NCBI RefSeq assembly: GCF_030053595.1 | Contig: NZ_JASGBQ010000003.1 | Span: 124,001 to 188,000 of the forward strand | Direction: 5' to 3' | From: Fusibacillus kribbianus | GTDB taxonomy: Bacteria; Bacillota; Clostridia; Lachnospirales; Lachnospiraceae | Length of the DNA stretch: 64,000 nucleotides | Shown here: one piece after another, positions 7,978 to 16,638 of the stretch | Numbering within the stretch: position 1 is the first letter of the stretch | Layout: each line of letters begins with the position of its first letter | Translations under genes and position numbers: made by a program | Notes under the pieces: generated by a model | Databases searched by the model: none | What the model was told of the DNA's origin: nothing | The model's input: only the letters and a program-made list of their open reading frames with translations

Positions 7978-8832
7978 TTACTCAGAAATACCGCTCACAC
8001 CTCTGCTGTCCGAGACCAGAACAGCCTGAACTAAATACCTGTAGCTTGTCTGAACTCCGACACAGGTCTCCAGCGTGATAATACGATCATCCACTGTCAC
8101 ATCCACAGCTTCTCTTATATTCGCGTCCATGGCCCGCACATGGAGAATACTGTTCAAATATTCTTCAAATACAGTCGGATCATCAAAATCAAAGGAGTTC
8201 ATGATATGACGGTCATCATAAGTATAAGAGGCAAATATCTCATAAACCAGGATCCCATCCGGCATATAAATATACACGTAGGGATGCTCATCAAAAAAGG
8301 TCTTATCTTCAAACAGGTGAAGGTTCTGGAACATGGATTTGTTCTTCATATTGTGCCCGTATATGACAGTATTGGGATCTGTGAAATCCCTGCTGTTGCA
8401 GTCTTCTGTATAAATACAGCCCGCAAACCTGTATTGCTGGTACATATCATGATGCAGGTAGAATTCATCATCCCCTTCCCGCTGGGCAATGGGGTAATTG
8501 ATATTGGTATCCGGAATCTGTATCCAAGCGTAAAGCTCCGGATTAATATCCTGCAGTGACTTAAAATCTATGGGATTTTCCAGATCCTTGAAAATATTGT
8601 CGGGGAGCTCGGCTTCCTCGCCGTCTATTTCTCCTGTAAACACATAAGTCTCCGGTTCTGTCTCCTGCTCTGTCTGCGGCTCTGTGGCTGTTTCCTGAAT
8701 CTCTTCATATTGCTTCTGTGCCGCATAGTCCTGAACCAGATACCAGGCCACAAATCCCAGGCAGCAGATACATCCAACCAGGGAGAGGACCAGAATCATC
8801 CTCCAGAAACGTCTCTTTTTTTCCATGGTCAT
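7978..8832 (-). CDS. srtB: class B sortase
   Basis: 284 residues. N-terminal signal-anchor (about residues 10-32), an acidic Glu/Thr-rich linker (TEPQTEQETEPET), then the sortase barrel. Catalytic residues are visible: His in VIYGHNMKN, Cys in IITLETCVG (class B usually TLSTC) and Arg in SYRYLVQAVL. The long insert between the last strands with helices around MNSFDFDDPTVFEEYL is typical of class B. The enzyme cleaves a sorting signal between Thr and Gly and joins it to peptidoglycan or another amine. The small APETG protein at 6492-6728 in the same operon is the obvious candidate substrate. SD AAGG precedes the ATG at 8832. Confidence 0.92.
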   Translation of the reverse strand: MTMEKKRRFWRMILVLSLVGCICCLGFVAWYLVQDYAAQKQYEEIQETATEPQTEQETEPETYVFTGEIDGEEAELPDNIFKDLENPIDFKSLQDINPELYAWIQIPDTNINYPIAQREGDDEFYLHHDMYQQYRFAGCIYTEDCNSRDFTDPNTVIYGHNMKNKSMFQNLHLFEDKTFFDEHPYVYIYMPDGILVYEIFASYTYDDRHIMNSFDFDDPTVFEEYLNSILHVRAMDANIREAVDVTVDDRIITLETCVGVQTSYRYLVQAVLVSDSRGVSGISE

Positions 8833-8846
8833 TGCTTTCCTTTCTA

Positions 8847-10571
8847 CTACTTTACCTTTTCCAGAGTATTGCCCCGGATCTCATAAATATGATCACTCAT
8901 GGTGAGAACACTGGGACGGTGTGTTGTCACAATACAAGTCCTGTTCTTCCCGTATGTCATGATATTTTTGAGGACGCGCTCTTCTATCTCCATATCGAGA
9001 GCCGATGTTGCCTCGTCCAGAAGAAGGACCGGTGCATCCCGCAGGAGTGCCCTGGCAATGGCCAGCCGCTGCGCCTGCCCTTCGGAAAATCCTGTTCCCC
9101 GCTCACCGATACTGCTGTTGATTCCCTGAGGAAGCTGTTCGATAAATTCGTAGGCACATCCTGCCTTCAGTGCTTCTATGATTTCTTCATCCGTTGCGTC
9201 TCTTTTTACCATACGCATATTTTCTGCCACGGTTCCTGCAAACACCGTATTGCCCTGCGGTACATAGCCGAAAAACTTTCTGGTTGCCGAGGAGACCGGA
9301 CAGCGTACTCCATCTGCTCCAATGAGCTCTGCCCTGCCGGAAACGGGATAAATGAGTCCCAAAAGCAGTCGGATCAATGTCGTTTTTCCCTCGCCGGAAG
9401 GCCCGATGATCGCAACAAGTTCTCCCTTATCCGCACGGAAATCTCCTTTGCATACCACCTGGTTTCCTTCTCTGTAGGTTACATCTACCCGGCAAAGCTC
9501 CACAGACAATCCGTCTTTCTTCTGCTTTTCCAGTTCCTCTACAGCATCCTCCTCCAGTATCTGCTCCTTTTCAAGCTCGGCAACTGCCATCAGACGTCCC
9601 GCACACGTCGTCGCACTGATCGCAGACGGTACGACCTGTACCAGCGAAGAAAAAGACGAAGAAAGAGAATTGGCCATCTGAAGGAACATGATCATGGTTC
9701 CCGTTGTGATATAGCCGCTCCAGAGACGGTAAACGCTCCAGCCGAAGCAGATATAGGAAACGACCATTCCCACAATGGACATGAAGGAGGAGGTATATAC
9801 AGAAAATCTGTTATACTCAAGCATTTTATTTTTATAATGCTGCTGCAGCTTTCTCAATTTATCCCGGAACAGACTCATGAGACCAAAGGCCTTTACTGTC
9901 TGCAGATTCTGAAACGCGTCATTCTGGAAAGACATCAGATCACTGCTGATCTGCCGCATTTCCTTATTGTACCGCCTCATCCGTTTCATCAGATAACCGG
10001 ACACCAGAACCATGACCGGAGCGCTTAACAGCGCAATAAACGCCATCACCGGATCATAATAAAAGATGATTCCAAAGGCCCCCAGAAACTGTATCATCCT
10101 GGTGATCAGATTTGGAATCCATCCAATCACGCTCCCTGCCACTGTGCTTACATCACTGTTCAGCCGGTTCAGAAGATCTCCGCTCCGAAACTCATGGAGA
10201 GACTCCCAATCTGTATCGATGACCTTATCAAATATATCCGCCTGAAGCTCATTCTGTACTTCCACATTGATCCTGGCCGATATCCGGCTGATGACAGCCT
10301 TTGAAATAATATTTCCCAATGCCATGAATACGATCACTGCAGCCATAAGACCGATACGGCTCCTCTGTACACCCGTCACCGCATCGATCAGGTACTTGGA
10401 AACCACACTGCCGCCCAGGCTCATGCAGGTGCTGAAGATTCCTGCTGCAATATAAAAACAAATGGATGCCCAATATCTTTTCGTATACTGATACATCCAC
10501 TTTGCCTCTTTGTACATTTCCTTCAGATATCCTTCGCGTATCTTTCCGAAGGCCTTCCTTATCATTCCCAT
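8847..10571 (-). CDS. ABC exporter (fused membrane and ATPase domains)
   Basis: 574 residues, a half-transporter with an N-terminal six-helix membrane domain (about residues 35-320) and a C-terminal ATPase. Nucleotide-binding motifs: Walker A IGPSGEGKTT, signature FSEGQAQRLAIARAL (Glu for the usual second Gly of LSGGQ), Walker B VLLLDEATSALD and the H-loop TTHRPSV. Such proteins act as homodimers exporting peptides, lipids or drugs. No C39 peptidase domain is present, but an S26-type peptidase gene lies just upstream, an arrangement that suggests peptide export with separate processing. Lipid-linked glycan export is the other possibility, given the CapD, LCP and sortase neighbours. Confidence 0.88.
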   Translation of the reverse strand: MGMIRKAFGKIREGYLKEMYKEAKWMYQYTKRYWASICFYIAAGIFSTCMSLGGSVVSKYLIDAVTGVQRSRIGLMAAVIVFMALGNIISKAVISRISARINVEVQNELQADIFDKVIDTDWESLHEFRSGDLLNRLNSDVSTVAGSVIGWIPNLITRMIQFLGAFGIIFYYDPVMAFIALLSAPVMVLVSGYLMKRMRRYNKEMRQISSDLMSFQNDAFQNLQTVKAFGLMSLFRDKLRKLQQHYKNKMLEYNRFSVYTSSFMSIVGMVVSYICFGWSVYRLWSGYITTGTMIMFLQMANSLSSSFSSLVQVVPSAISATTCAGRLMAVAELEKEQILEEDAVEELEKQKKDGLSVELCRVDVTYREGNQVVCKGDFRADKGELVAIIGPSGEGKTTLIRLLLGLIYPVSGRAELIGADGVRCPVSSATRKFFGYVPQGNTVFAGTVAENMRMVKRDATDEEIIEALKAGCAYEFIEQLPQGINSSIGERGTGFSEGQAQRLAIARALLRDAPVLLLDEATSALDMEIEERVLKNIMTYGKNRTCIVTTHRPSVLTMSDHIYEIRGNTLEKVK

Positions 10572-10610
10572 AAAATCTGTCCCGAATTCGTATTTTTAAC
10601 GATTATACCA

Positions 10611-11090
10611 CTATTTGCCCGGGCAGACAAGGCTGTATATTTTTATGGCCGCCCTTCTGAAAGGGATCATATGAAGCCATACCAGACGGAAAAATTCCCA
10701 CCAGAAGTTCCCCGGTCTCAGCCATTTTCCTTTTCTGCATACAGCCTTGATCAGACCGAATATCTGATCCTCTTCTATGGGACCCTCCGTCACAGTCTGG
10801 GCATCTCCGATAAAATAATACTGTTTTTTTCCGTTTCTTCCGGGACGGACAAAGCGGATCCGGTGCATCACATACTGACCGGACACCCTCTGAAAAAAGG
10901 CCATATCTCCTTTTTTTAAAGGCCTGTCCACCCTGCTGATCAATATTTTATCTCTCTCATGGACGAGGAAGGGAGACATGCTGTTTCCTGTCAGGATCAG
11001 CGCAGCCTCTCTCCCCTCCTTCAGGATCTCTTTTACTGTATTCAGATACAAGTCTGTATCTACTTTTTTAATAGGAATATCATTCTGCAT
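10611..11090 (-). CDS. S24/S26-type signal peptidase-like protein (Ser/His)
   Basis: 159 residues. Shows the type I signal peptidase fold signature: LTGNSMSPFL with the nucleophilic Ser, then KKGDMAFF, YVMHRIRFV and YYFIGDAQ. In the bacterial leader peptidase the base is Lys; here the equivalent place reads MHRI, the Ser/His form seen in archaeal/ER-type enzymes and in stand-alone S24/S26 peptidases. No N-terminal membrane anchor; a hydrophobic C-terminal segment (RLVWLHMIPF) could dock on the membrane. The gene is 39 bases upstream of the ABC exporter. Proteins like this often travel with ABC exporters in peptide systems; the substrate here is not evident, although the small secreted protein at 6492-6728 is in the same operon. 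Confidence 0.75.
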   Translation of the reverse strand: MQNDIPIKKVDTDLYLNTVKEILKEGREAALILTGNSMSPFLVHERDKILISRVDRPLKKGDMAFFQRVSGQYVMHRIRFVRPGRNGKKQYYFIGDAQTVTEGPIEEDQIFGLIKAVCRKGKWLRPGNFWWEFFRLVWLHMIPFRRAAIKIYSLVCPGK

Positions 11091-11106
11091 TGCTTTATTC
11101 CTGTCG

Positions 11107-13014
11107 CTATTCTTCGTCCTTTGTCATAGCTGCTTCCTCACGTGGAGACTGACCGCATATCATATATTCGGGCACAAGCTCCTTCATCCGTATCCTGATA
11201 TCTTCCGCCTCATCAAAAGCCATCCTGACAAGTGCTTCCACCTTGCCCCTGATATCTGTGCAGTCCACTTCTGCCGGATGGGCCACAAAGATCCTCTCAT
11301 TGACGGTTTTCGTCAGGTTCTTCTCATTGATCAGCATCTCTTCATAAAGCTTTTCACCGGGACGCAGGCCGACGAATTCTATCTTGATATCTTTATCCGG
11401 TGTGTAGCCATATAGACGGATCATCTTTTTTGCCAGCTCCAGGATCTTCACCGGCTCTCCCATGTCCAGAATAAAGATTTCTCCTCTCTTTGCCAGAGCT
11501 CCGCACTGGAGTACCAGATTAACTGCCTCAGGGATCGTCATAAAATAACGGATGATATCCGGATGGGTCACCGTCACCGGTCCGCCTTCCTCGATCTGCT
11601 TTTTAAATAAAGGGATCACGCTTCCGTTGCTGCCAAGTACATTGCCGAAACGTACAGCCGCGAATTCTGTCTTTGACTCCTGGGCGAAGCCCTGGATGAT
11701 CAGCTCGCAGATCCGCTTGGATGCCCCCATTACATTGGTAGGCCGTACCGCTTTATCTGTGGAGATCAGCACCATTTTCTTTGCACCAAACTGACTGGCC
11801 GCACGGGCAACTGTCCAGGTTCCAAGCACATTGTTCTTGACAGCCTCACAGGGGCTGTCCTCCATAAGCGGCACATGCTTGTGGGCTGCCGCATGAAAAA
11901 CAAGATCAGGATGGTAGGTCTTAAAAATCGAATTCACACGCCGTTCATTCCGTACAGAACCGATGAGGACTTCAAGGTCCAGATCCGGATGTTTTTTCAG
12001 AAGTTCGTTCCGGATATCATAAGCATTATTCTCATAAATATCAAAGATGATCAGCTTGCCCGGATGGTGGAGTGCCAGCTGCCTGCAGATCTCACTTCCT
12101 ATAGAGCCTCCCCCTCCTGTGACGAGGATCACTTTACCGGAAACGTAGTCCATGATCTCTTCCATCTCAAGCTTCACAGGTTCCCTTCCCAGAAGATCCT
12201 CGATTTCCACCTGCCGCAGCATGGAAACGCTGACCTCTTCATTGACCAGCTGATAAATTCCCGGAAGTGTAAGGATCTTACAGCAGGTAGTCTGGCAGAT
12301 CTCCAGAAGCTCTTTCTGCGCTTTCCTGGGCAGGGTAGGAATTGCAATAACGATTTCTTCGATCTGATACTTCTCCGCAAACTCCGGAATGCTTTCCTTA
12401 TTTCCTACCACAGGAATCCCCTGCAGATATGTACCGATCTTGTTCGGATCATCGTCAATGATACAGGGTATCTTCCGATTCAGATGCTTACTGTTTTTCA
12501 TTTCCCGCACGATCATATACCCTGCGGAACCGGCGCCTACGATCATGGTACAGACCGGCCTCTGTTTTCTATGATTTGCCAGATTATGTCTGGCGATTCT
12601 CAGAAAACGATAAGAAAAACGGCTGACTACCGTCAGGCAGGTGAGGAGCAGCAGATAAAGAAAAGGATAGCTCCTGGGGACCGGCAGATCAAAAAGCCGC
12701 ATGCCTAAAAACTGCATGACAGTAGAGATCACCACTGCAAAAAGTACATTTTTCAGTTCAACGATACTGGCAAAACGCCAAAGACTGCTGTACAGTCGGA
12801 ATGCCCAGAAGATCAGAAGTGTACATCCTATGTTCGGAAGTATGTAATTGCGGACTGATCCCATAAACTGCGGCTCAATCACCGTAAAGCGAAAATCATA
12901 CCGTATCCACAAAGCACCGGCCATACTGACAATGATCAGGAGCACATCCAGAAGAAGAAGTGCCATACTGCGGAGCATCATATCTTTATTATTTTTAATC
13001 ATAAAGCCTTTCAT
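11107..13014 (-). CDS. membrane-bound UDP-sugar 4,6-dehydratase (CapD/PglF/WbpM type)
   Basis: 635 residues. Four N-terminal membrane segments (about residues 12-130), a first Rossmann-like domain (VGAGSAGYMIVREM), then an extended SDR domain with NAD motif VTGGGGSIGSEICRQL and LISTDKAVRPTNVMGASKR; the usual Tyr of YxxxK is Met in this family. Members convert UDP-GlcNAc to the 4-keto-6-deoxy sugar used for FucNAc, QuiNAc or bacillosamine-type residues of surface glycans. It is the first gene of the operon that runs through the S26 peptidase, ABC exporter, sortase B, LCP and small wall peptide (gaps of about 2-40 bases). The C-terminal 30 residues are Glu-rich and dispensable-looking. Confidence 0.92.
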   Translation of the reverse strand: MKGFMIKNNKDMMLRSMALLLLDVLLIIVSMAGALWIRYDFRFTVIEPQFMGSVRNYILPNIGCTLLIFWAFRLYSSLWRFASIVELKNVLFAVVISTVMQFLGMRLFDLPVPRSYPFLYLLLLTCLTVVSRFSYRFLRIARHNLANHRKQRPVCTMIVGAGSAGYMIVREMKNSKHLNRKIPCIIDDDPNKIGTYLQGIPVVGNKESIPEFAEKYQIEEIVIAIPTLPRKAQKELLEICQTTCCKILTLPGIYQLVNEEVSVSMLRQVEIEDLLGREPVKLEMEEIMDYVSGKVILVTGGGGSIGSEICRQLALHHPGKLIIFDIYENNAYDIRNELLKKHPDLDLEVLIGSVRNERRVNSIFKTYHPDLVFHAAAHKHVPLMEDSPCEAVKNNVLGTWTVARAASQFGAKKMVLISTDKAVRPTNVMGASKRICELIIQGFAQESKTEFAAVRFGNVLGSNGSVIPLFKKQIEEGGPVTVTHPDIIRYFMTIPEAVNLVLQCGALAKRGEIFILDMGEPVKILELAKKMIRLYGYTPDKDIKIEFVGLRPGEKLYEEMLINEKNLTKTVNERIFVAHPAEVDCTDIRGKVEALVRMAFDEAEDIRIRMKELVPEYMICGQSPREEAAMTKDEE

Positions 13015-13130
13015 ACTCTACTTTCATCCTATTAACATTAATCATTGTTAATTTCCCTTATCTTTAAGCATGCGCTTAAAAACCGAGTTTGTCAATATTA
13101 TATTTTTGTCAATTACTGTTAAAAAACCGT
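13015..13130 (-). promoter_or_regulatory. leader/promoter region of the capD-sortase operon
   Basis: On the minus strand TTGACA occurs twice (13112-13107 and 13095-13090), 17 bases apart start to start, but neither has a good -10 at the right distance. Downstream is an inverted repeat, TTTAAGC-n4-GCTTAAA (13063-13080), placed where an operator or -10 region would be. I infer an activator- or repressor-controlled promoter here; the exact start site cannot be set. Confidence 0.4.
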
Positions 13131-13172
13131 AAAAAAGGAGCTACAGCTCCCAATGAGGCTGGGAGCTGCAGC
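13131..13172 (-). terminator. terminator of the SPFH/DUF1648 operon
   Basis: Minus strand: stem of 13 bp with one wobble pair (13160-13172 with 13140-13152), loop of 7, then a run of six T (13136-13131). The stretch 13173-13246 holds nothing further that I can name. Confidence 0.88.
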
Positions 13173-13246
13173 ATATTGATCAATGCCCGGCTTTTCGATG
13201 TCCATGTGAATATTCACGGCACGAAGTGCTCCTCCATGTCCGTTTG

Positions 13247-13795
13247 TTACATATCATCCTGCCTTTCTCTGCCCTCCATTTCTTCCAGAGCCCGCAGCCG
13301 GATCCGTTTTTTCCGTTTTGACAACGCAGCCATATACCAGACAAACTCCAGGCCGATGACGCCAAATACCACCCAGATAAACCAGGCTCCCAGGTCACGG
13401 CAGGAAGCAGAGGAGACTATAATATACACGAACATCAGAAGAACGGCCGCATCGGTCCATGCCAGATAGGTTCTTGTGAGGCAGAGCCCCACCTGCATAT
13501 CCTCCTCCGTGACAAGGTCCTTCAGTTTTTTGGAATACAGGCCTTCCGGGGTCGTCCCGTATTTGATAAACAGCATAGCGATGAAATGGCAGCCGTAAAC
13601 AAAAAACAGGAGGATCACCAGAAGAAACAGCATTCCCTTTCCGCTCCAATTATCCACCACTCCTGCCGAATTGTAATGGGTGGGGATCTGGGCGGGGATA
13701 TACTTCCAGAAGACAAACAGAAAGATCGTTGTCAGCCAGACACTTCCATGGATAATACAGTTTGCGATCCGATAACTGACCCTGTACGTTTTCAT
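13247..13795 (-). CDS. DUF1648 membrane protein
   Basis: 182 residues with about four membrane segments. The DUF1648 signature is clear after the first segment: IPAQIPTHYNSAGVVDNWSGK (Pro, His, Asn, Gly, Asp and Trp in the usual spacing). The C-terminus is basic-acidic and cytoplasmic (SKRKKRIRLRALEEMEGRERQ). Related proteins such as SdpI confer immunity to, or signal from, a membrane-active peptide; that role is not shown here. The start codon overlaps the stop of the ribbon-helix-helix gene by 4 bases (ATGA), so the two are translationally coupled. Confidence 0.8.
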   Translation of the reverse strand: MKTYRVSYRIANCIIHGSVWLTTIFLFVFWKYIPAQIPTHYNSAGVVDNWSGKGMLFLLVILLFFVYGCHFIAMLFIKYGTTPEGLYSKKLKDLVTEEDMQVGLCLTRTYLAWTDAAVLLMFVYIIVSSASCRDLGAWFIWVVFGVIGLEFVWYMAALSKRKKRIRLRALEEMEGRERQDDM

Positions 13796-13980
13796 TCCTG
13801 CTCCCCCTTCCTTCCCTTTTTCCGTTTCCGGACAGCCTCCGTCAGAAGGTACTCGATCTGCCCGTTGATGGAACGAAAATCATCCTCCGCCCACTCTGCC
13901 AAATCATTCCAGAGGGTCGGAGACAGCCGCAAAAGCACCTGCTTTTTCGTTTTCTCTTTCTCGTTCTTTTTTTCGGGCAT
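13792..13980 (-). CDS. ribbon-helix-helix (Arc-like) DNA-binding protein
   Basis: 62 residues from the ATG at 13980, with GGTGG 7 bases upstream; the longer reading frame to 14043 lacks a ribosome site. A Lys/Glu-rich start is followed by KKQVLLRLSPTLWNDLAEWAEDD and INGQIEYLLTEAV, the strand-helix-helix pattern of Arc/MetJ proteins, in which the strand reads DNA bases as a dimer. Between the SPFH gene and the DUF1648 gene, it is probably the operon's own regulator; a palindrome lies next to the operon promoter (see 15119-15147). No toxin partner of the usual kind is present. Confidence 0.72.
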   Translation of the reverse strand: MPEKKNEKEKTKKQVLLRLSPTLWNDLAEWAEDDFRSINGQIEYLLTEAVRKRKKGRKGEQE

Positions 13981-14071
13981 TCCTTCACCACCATTCTTAT
14001 GCTGCGGCTCCAGTCCCTCGATCCGGCTTACGCCGCAGGTCATATAACTATATGATACAAATCAACTGCGA

Positions 14072-15052
14072 TTAATAGATACTTCCGCTGTTCACAATAG
14101 GCTGTGCGTCCTTATTGCCGCAGAGTACCACCAGAAGATTGCTGACCATGGCTGCCTTCCGTTCCTCGTCAAGCTCCACCACCTCATTTTCGCTGAGCTT
14201 ATCCAGAGCCATTTCCACCATGCCCACAGCGCCCTCCACGATCTTCTGTCTCGCGGCGATGACGGCCACCGCCTGCTGTCTCTGGAGCATGGCCGAGGCG
14301 ATCTCCGGTGCGTAGGACAGATGGGTGATCTGTACGTCACTGACCTCCAGACCGGCATCCTTTACCCGCTCCTGAAGCTCATGGCGCATCCTTTCCGCCA
14401 CCTCTCTGGTGCTGCCGCGCAGGGTCTTTTCATCGGCGTCGTTGTTGGGATTGCCGTCGTCCGCCACATCGTAAGGATAGAGGCGGGACACGTTCCGGAT
14501 CACAGAATCACATTGGATGGACAAAAACGTCTTGTAATTGTTTACATTGAATACGGCTTTGGTGGGATTTACCACCCTCCAGATGACCACAGCGCCCACA
14601 ATGACCGGATTACCCAGCTGGTCATTGACCTTCTGCTTCTCATTGTTCAGGGTCATGGTCTTCATGGAAACCTTTCTGCCTGTACTCATGGAGATGGAAA
14701 TATTTCCCGTGGTGATCGCTGCATCCGGCTTCGCCGCCGGGTTTACCGCCACACAGAAGGGATTGACCAGATAAAAGCCCTCCTCCTTGATCGTACCGTA
14801 ATAATTGCCGAAAAGGACCAGCACCAGCGCTTCCTTTGGCGCCACCACCTTCAGTCCCAGAAGAGGGAGCATCGTCAGGCAGACAGACAGAATTCCCACC
14901 GACAGTACAAGTCCCATGGCCACTCCCTCAAGCAGCAGCGCACTGCACAGGATCGCAGCCGCACCCGCCAGCAAAAAGAAAAGCGCCAGCATGATTCCAA
15001 GCATACCGCTCACCGGCTCAAGTTCCTTTTCCTCTGAAAAATCAACCTTCAT
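14072..15052 (-). CDS. SPFH/band 7 (stomatin-like) membrane protein
   Basis: 326 residues. Two close N-terminal membrane segments (about residues 17-65), then an SPFH domain: [57 protein letters not shown], and a coiled stretch [49 protein letters not shown]. These proteins oligomerise into membrane microdomain scaffolds, often binding proteases or envelope enzymes. It heads an operon with an Arc-like protein and a DUF1648 protein. The last residues ([14 protein letters not shown]) are typical of this clostridial subgroup. Confidence 0.9.
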   Translation of the reverse strand: MKVDFSEEKELEPVSGMLGIMLALFFLLAGAAAILCSALLLEGVAMGLVLSVGILSVCLTMLPLLGLKVVAPKEALVLVLFGNYYGTIKEEGFYLVNPFCVAVNPAAKPDAAITTGNISISMSTGRKVSMKTMTLNNEKQKVNDQLGNPVIVGAVVIWRVVNPTKAVFNVNNYKTFLSIQCDSVIRNVSRLYPYDVADDGNPNNDADEKTLRGSTREVAERMRHELQERVKDAGLEVSDVQITHLSYAPEIASAMLQRQQAVAVIAARQKIVEGAVGMVEMALDKLSENEVVELDEERKAAMVSNLLVVLCGNKDAQPIVNSGSIY

Positions 15053-15118
15053 GATACCCTCCCATCTGCGCCTTCCGGCGCTCCTTTTTATGAATGATAT
15101 TATTTTGATATCAATTAG

Positions 15119-15147
15119 ATAGTATCACCGGGTGTTGGAAATGTCAA
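15119..15147 (-). promoter_or_regulatory. promoter of the SPFH operon, with adjacent palindromes
   Basis: Minus strand TTGACA (15147-15142), 17-base spacer, TACTAT (15124-15119): a near-consensus sigma-A promoter. TTGATATCAA (15105-15114) is a perfect palindrome just downstream of the -10, and TGTCAAT-n4-ATTGACA (15142-15159) overlaps the -35. Either could be an operator, perhaps for the Arc-like protein of this operon. Confidence 0.85.
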
Positions 15148-15161
15148 TTGCCATTGACACA

Positions 15162-15207
15162 AAAAAGCCGCCGGAAAAAGCATTTTTGCCCTCTCCGACG
15201 GCTTTTT
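15162..15207. terminator. bidirectional terminator after the DUF1576 gene
   Basis: Stem AAAAAGCCGCCGGA (15162-15175) with TCCGACGGCTTTTT (15194-15207), one mismatch, loop of 18. On the minus strand it ends the DUF1576 transcript. Confidence 0.88.
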
Positions 15208-15218
15208 ATGTATTCCGT

Positions 15219-16568
15219 TTATTTTTCTTCTCTGGGCTTCATGAAGCATTCCAGTACAGGGATCAGGATAAAGGCCACAATGCCCGCCGTGAATCCGCCG
15301 TTATACAGCAAGAAGCCTCCATGAAGAGCCGGTACGCTGGTGACGAGGATCGCATGGATAGCGCCGGCTGCCACCCCTGCCGGGAAACCGAATCGGCCTG
15401 CCACCGGCGCCAGGCCGCTGGCGAAGGCCATGCCCACCAGGATCCCCTGGGTAGTCAGGGTCCAGCTCTGAGCCGGCACAACACCTGCCATCGCCATGAA
15501 GAAGGGAAGCAGGGAAGCCAGTGCATATCCAATCATGATGGGGAACACATTTCTGGGATGAGTTCCCTGGGCGCTGAATGCCATCATGCACATGATAGCG
15601 CCCATAGTAGCACCAGTGAATTTTGCCCCGGTAAACACCACGTCTCCGTCCGCCACAGCCATTCCGCGGACCAGATTGAAATACAGCAGCACGAAGATCC
15701 CGTAAATACCGATGTTGACCAGTGTGGCCGGGATTCCGAATTTTTCGGTAAAATCTGTTTTATAGCTGTCGCTCTTCCAGAGCGCCCTGTAGTTTTTGAA
15801 GCACTCCCTGTCCAGCATATATGCCGCAGCAAGACAGAGAACGAATACGATCAGGAAGAACACACTGACAAATACCTGATAACCGTCACCCAGCTTCGTG
15901 TTTGTGGGCACCTCAACCCCCGGTGACTTGAAAAAGATACAGAACATGAGGAACGCCAGGAAGCCTGCCGCCGGTCCTGCATTGTATAAATCATAGCCCT
16001 TGTGGAATGCCGGAGCATGTGCACAGAGGGCAGGCATCACGCAGCCCACCACAATGCCGAAGATCACTGTGCCGATGAGGCCCACCACGGAAAAGCCGCT
16101 GACCTCTGCATTGGGATAACGGAACATGAACTCGCTGGCGAAGGGTGCCAGTGCCGTGGAGAACATGGCCAGATTGGCCACACTTCCGAAGGATACCTTC
16201 TTGATCCTGGAATACACAAAAACACCCAGGAAGAACGGCCACATATTGACCGGATTCATACCGAAGGTGGCAAATCCCACATTCAGCCAAAAGGCTGCCA
16301 CCGTAAGACCGGTACATCTGGCCTTTGTCACATACAGCAGAGCGCAGCAAAACAGCGCCACAAGACCCGTATTCAGAAAGGCACTCCCAAGACCGCCCAG
16401 AACAAAATAATCCATGGTAAACTGAGCCGGATGGGTCCAGATTGCCCAAAGCCCCGGAAACAGATTTCCGTAATCGCCCGCGCACAGAGCGCCGATCACA
16501 AACGCGACGGAGAATCCGAACAGGATCCGAAGAATCATTTTGCTGTTATCCACCGTTTTCTCTTTCAT
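15219..16568 (-). CDS. DUF1576 multi-pass membrane protein
   Basis: 449 residues, very hydrophobic, with about 11-12 membrane segments arranged as two similar halves; Gly-rich loops NVGFATFGMNPVNMWP and FSAQGTHPRNVFPI and the repeated phrases YNAGPAAGFLAFLMF and YNGGFTAGIVAFIL support an internal duplication. I recognise it as a DUF1576 protein; the function of the family is not established, but the build is that of a transporter or channel. The gene is alone, between its own terminator and an upstream leader with a ZTP-type riboswitch, so its expression probably follows the purine/folate alarmone ZMP or ZTP. SD AGAAGG lies 8 bases before the ATG. Confidence 0.8.
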   Translation of the reverse strand: MKEKTVDNSKMILRILFGFSVAFVIGALCAGDYGNLFPGLWAIWTHPAQFTMDYFVLGGLGSAFLNTGLVALFCCALLYVTKARCTGLTVAAFWLNVGFATFGMNPVNMWPFFLGVFVYSRIKKVSFGSVANLAMFSTALAPFASEFMFRYPNAEVSGFSVVGLIGTVIFGIVVGCVMPALCAHAPAFHKGYDLYNAGPAAGFLAFLMFCIFFKSPGVEVPTNTKLGDGYQVFVSVFFLIVFVLCLAAAYMLDRECFKNYRALWKSDSYKTDFTEKFGIPATLVNIGIYGIFVLLYFNLVRGMAVADGDVVFTGAKFTGATMGAIMCMMAFSAQGTHPRNVFPIMIGYALASLLPFFMAMAGVVPAQSWTLTTQGILVGMAFASGLAPVAGRFGFPAGVAAGAIHAILVTSVPALHGGFLLYNGGFTAGIVAFILIPVLECFMKPREEK

Positions 16569-16638
16569 ACTGCATACCTTCTTTCCCTAAGTATCAAACC
16601 CACTGTGACAGCCGCCGGCCTTCTGCCGCAGATAACAG

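Noticed and set aside
8718-10028. Open frame of 436 codons on the plus strand
   Set aside because: Antisense to the ABC exporter and sortase genes; no start signal or family similarity.
10611-13014. RiPP biosynthetic cluster around the S26 peptidase and ABC exporter
   Set aside because: No modifying enzyme, PqqD-like recognition protein or convincing precursor is adjacent; glycan and sortase genes dominate.
13792-14043. Type II toxin-antitoxin pair for the ribbon-helix-helix protein
   Set aside because: Its coupled neighbour is a four-segment DUF1648 membrane protein, not a known toxin fold.
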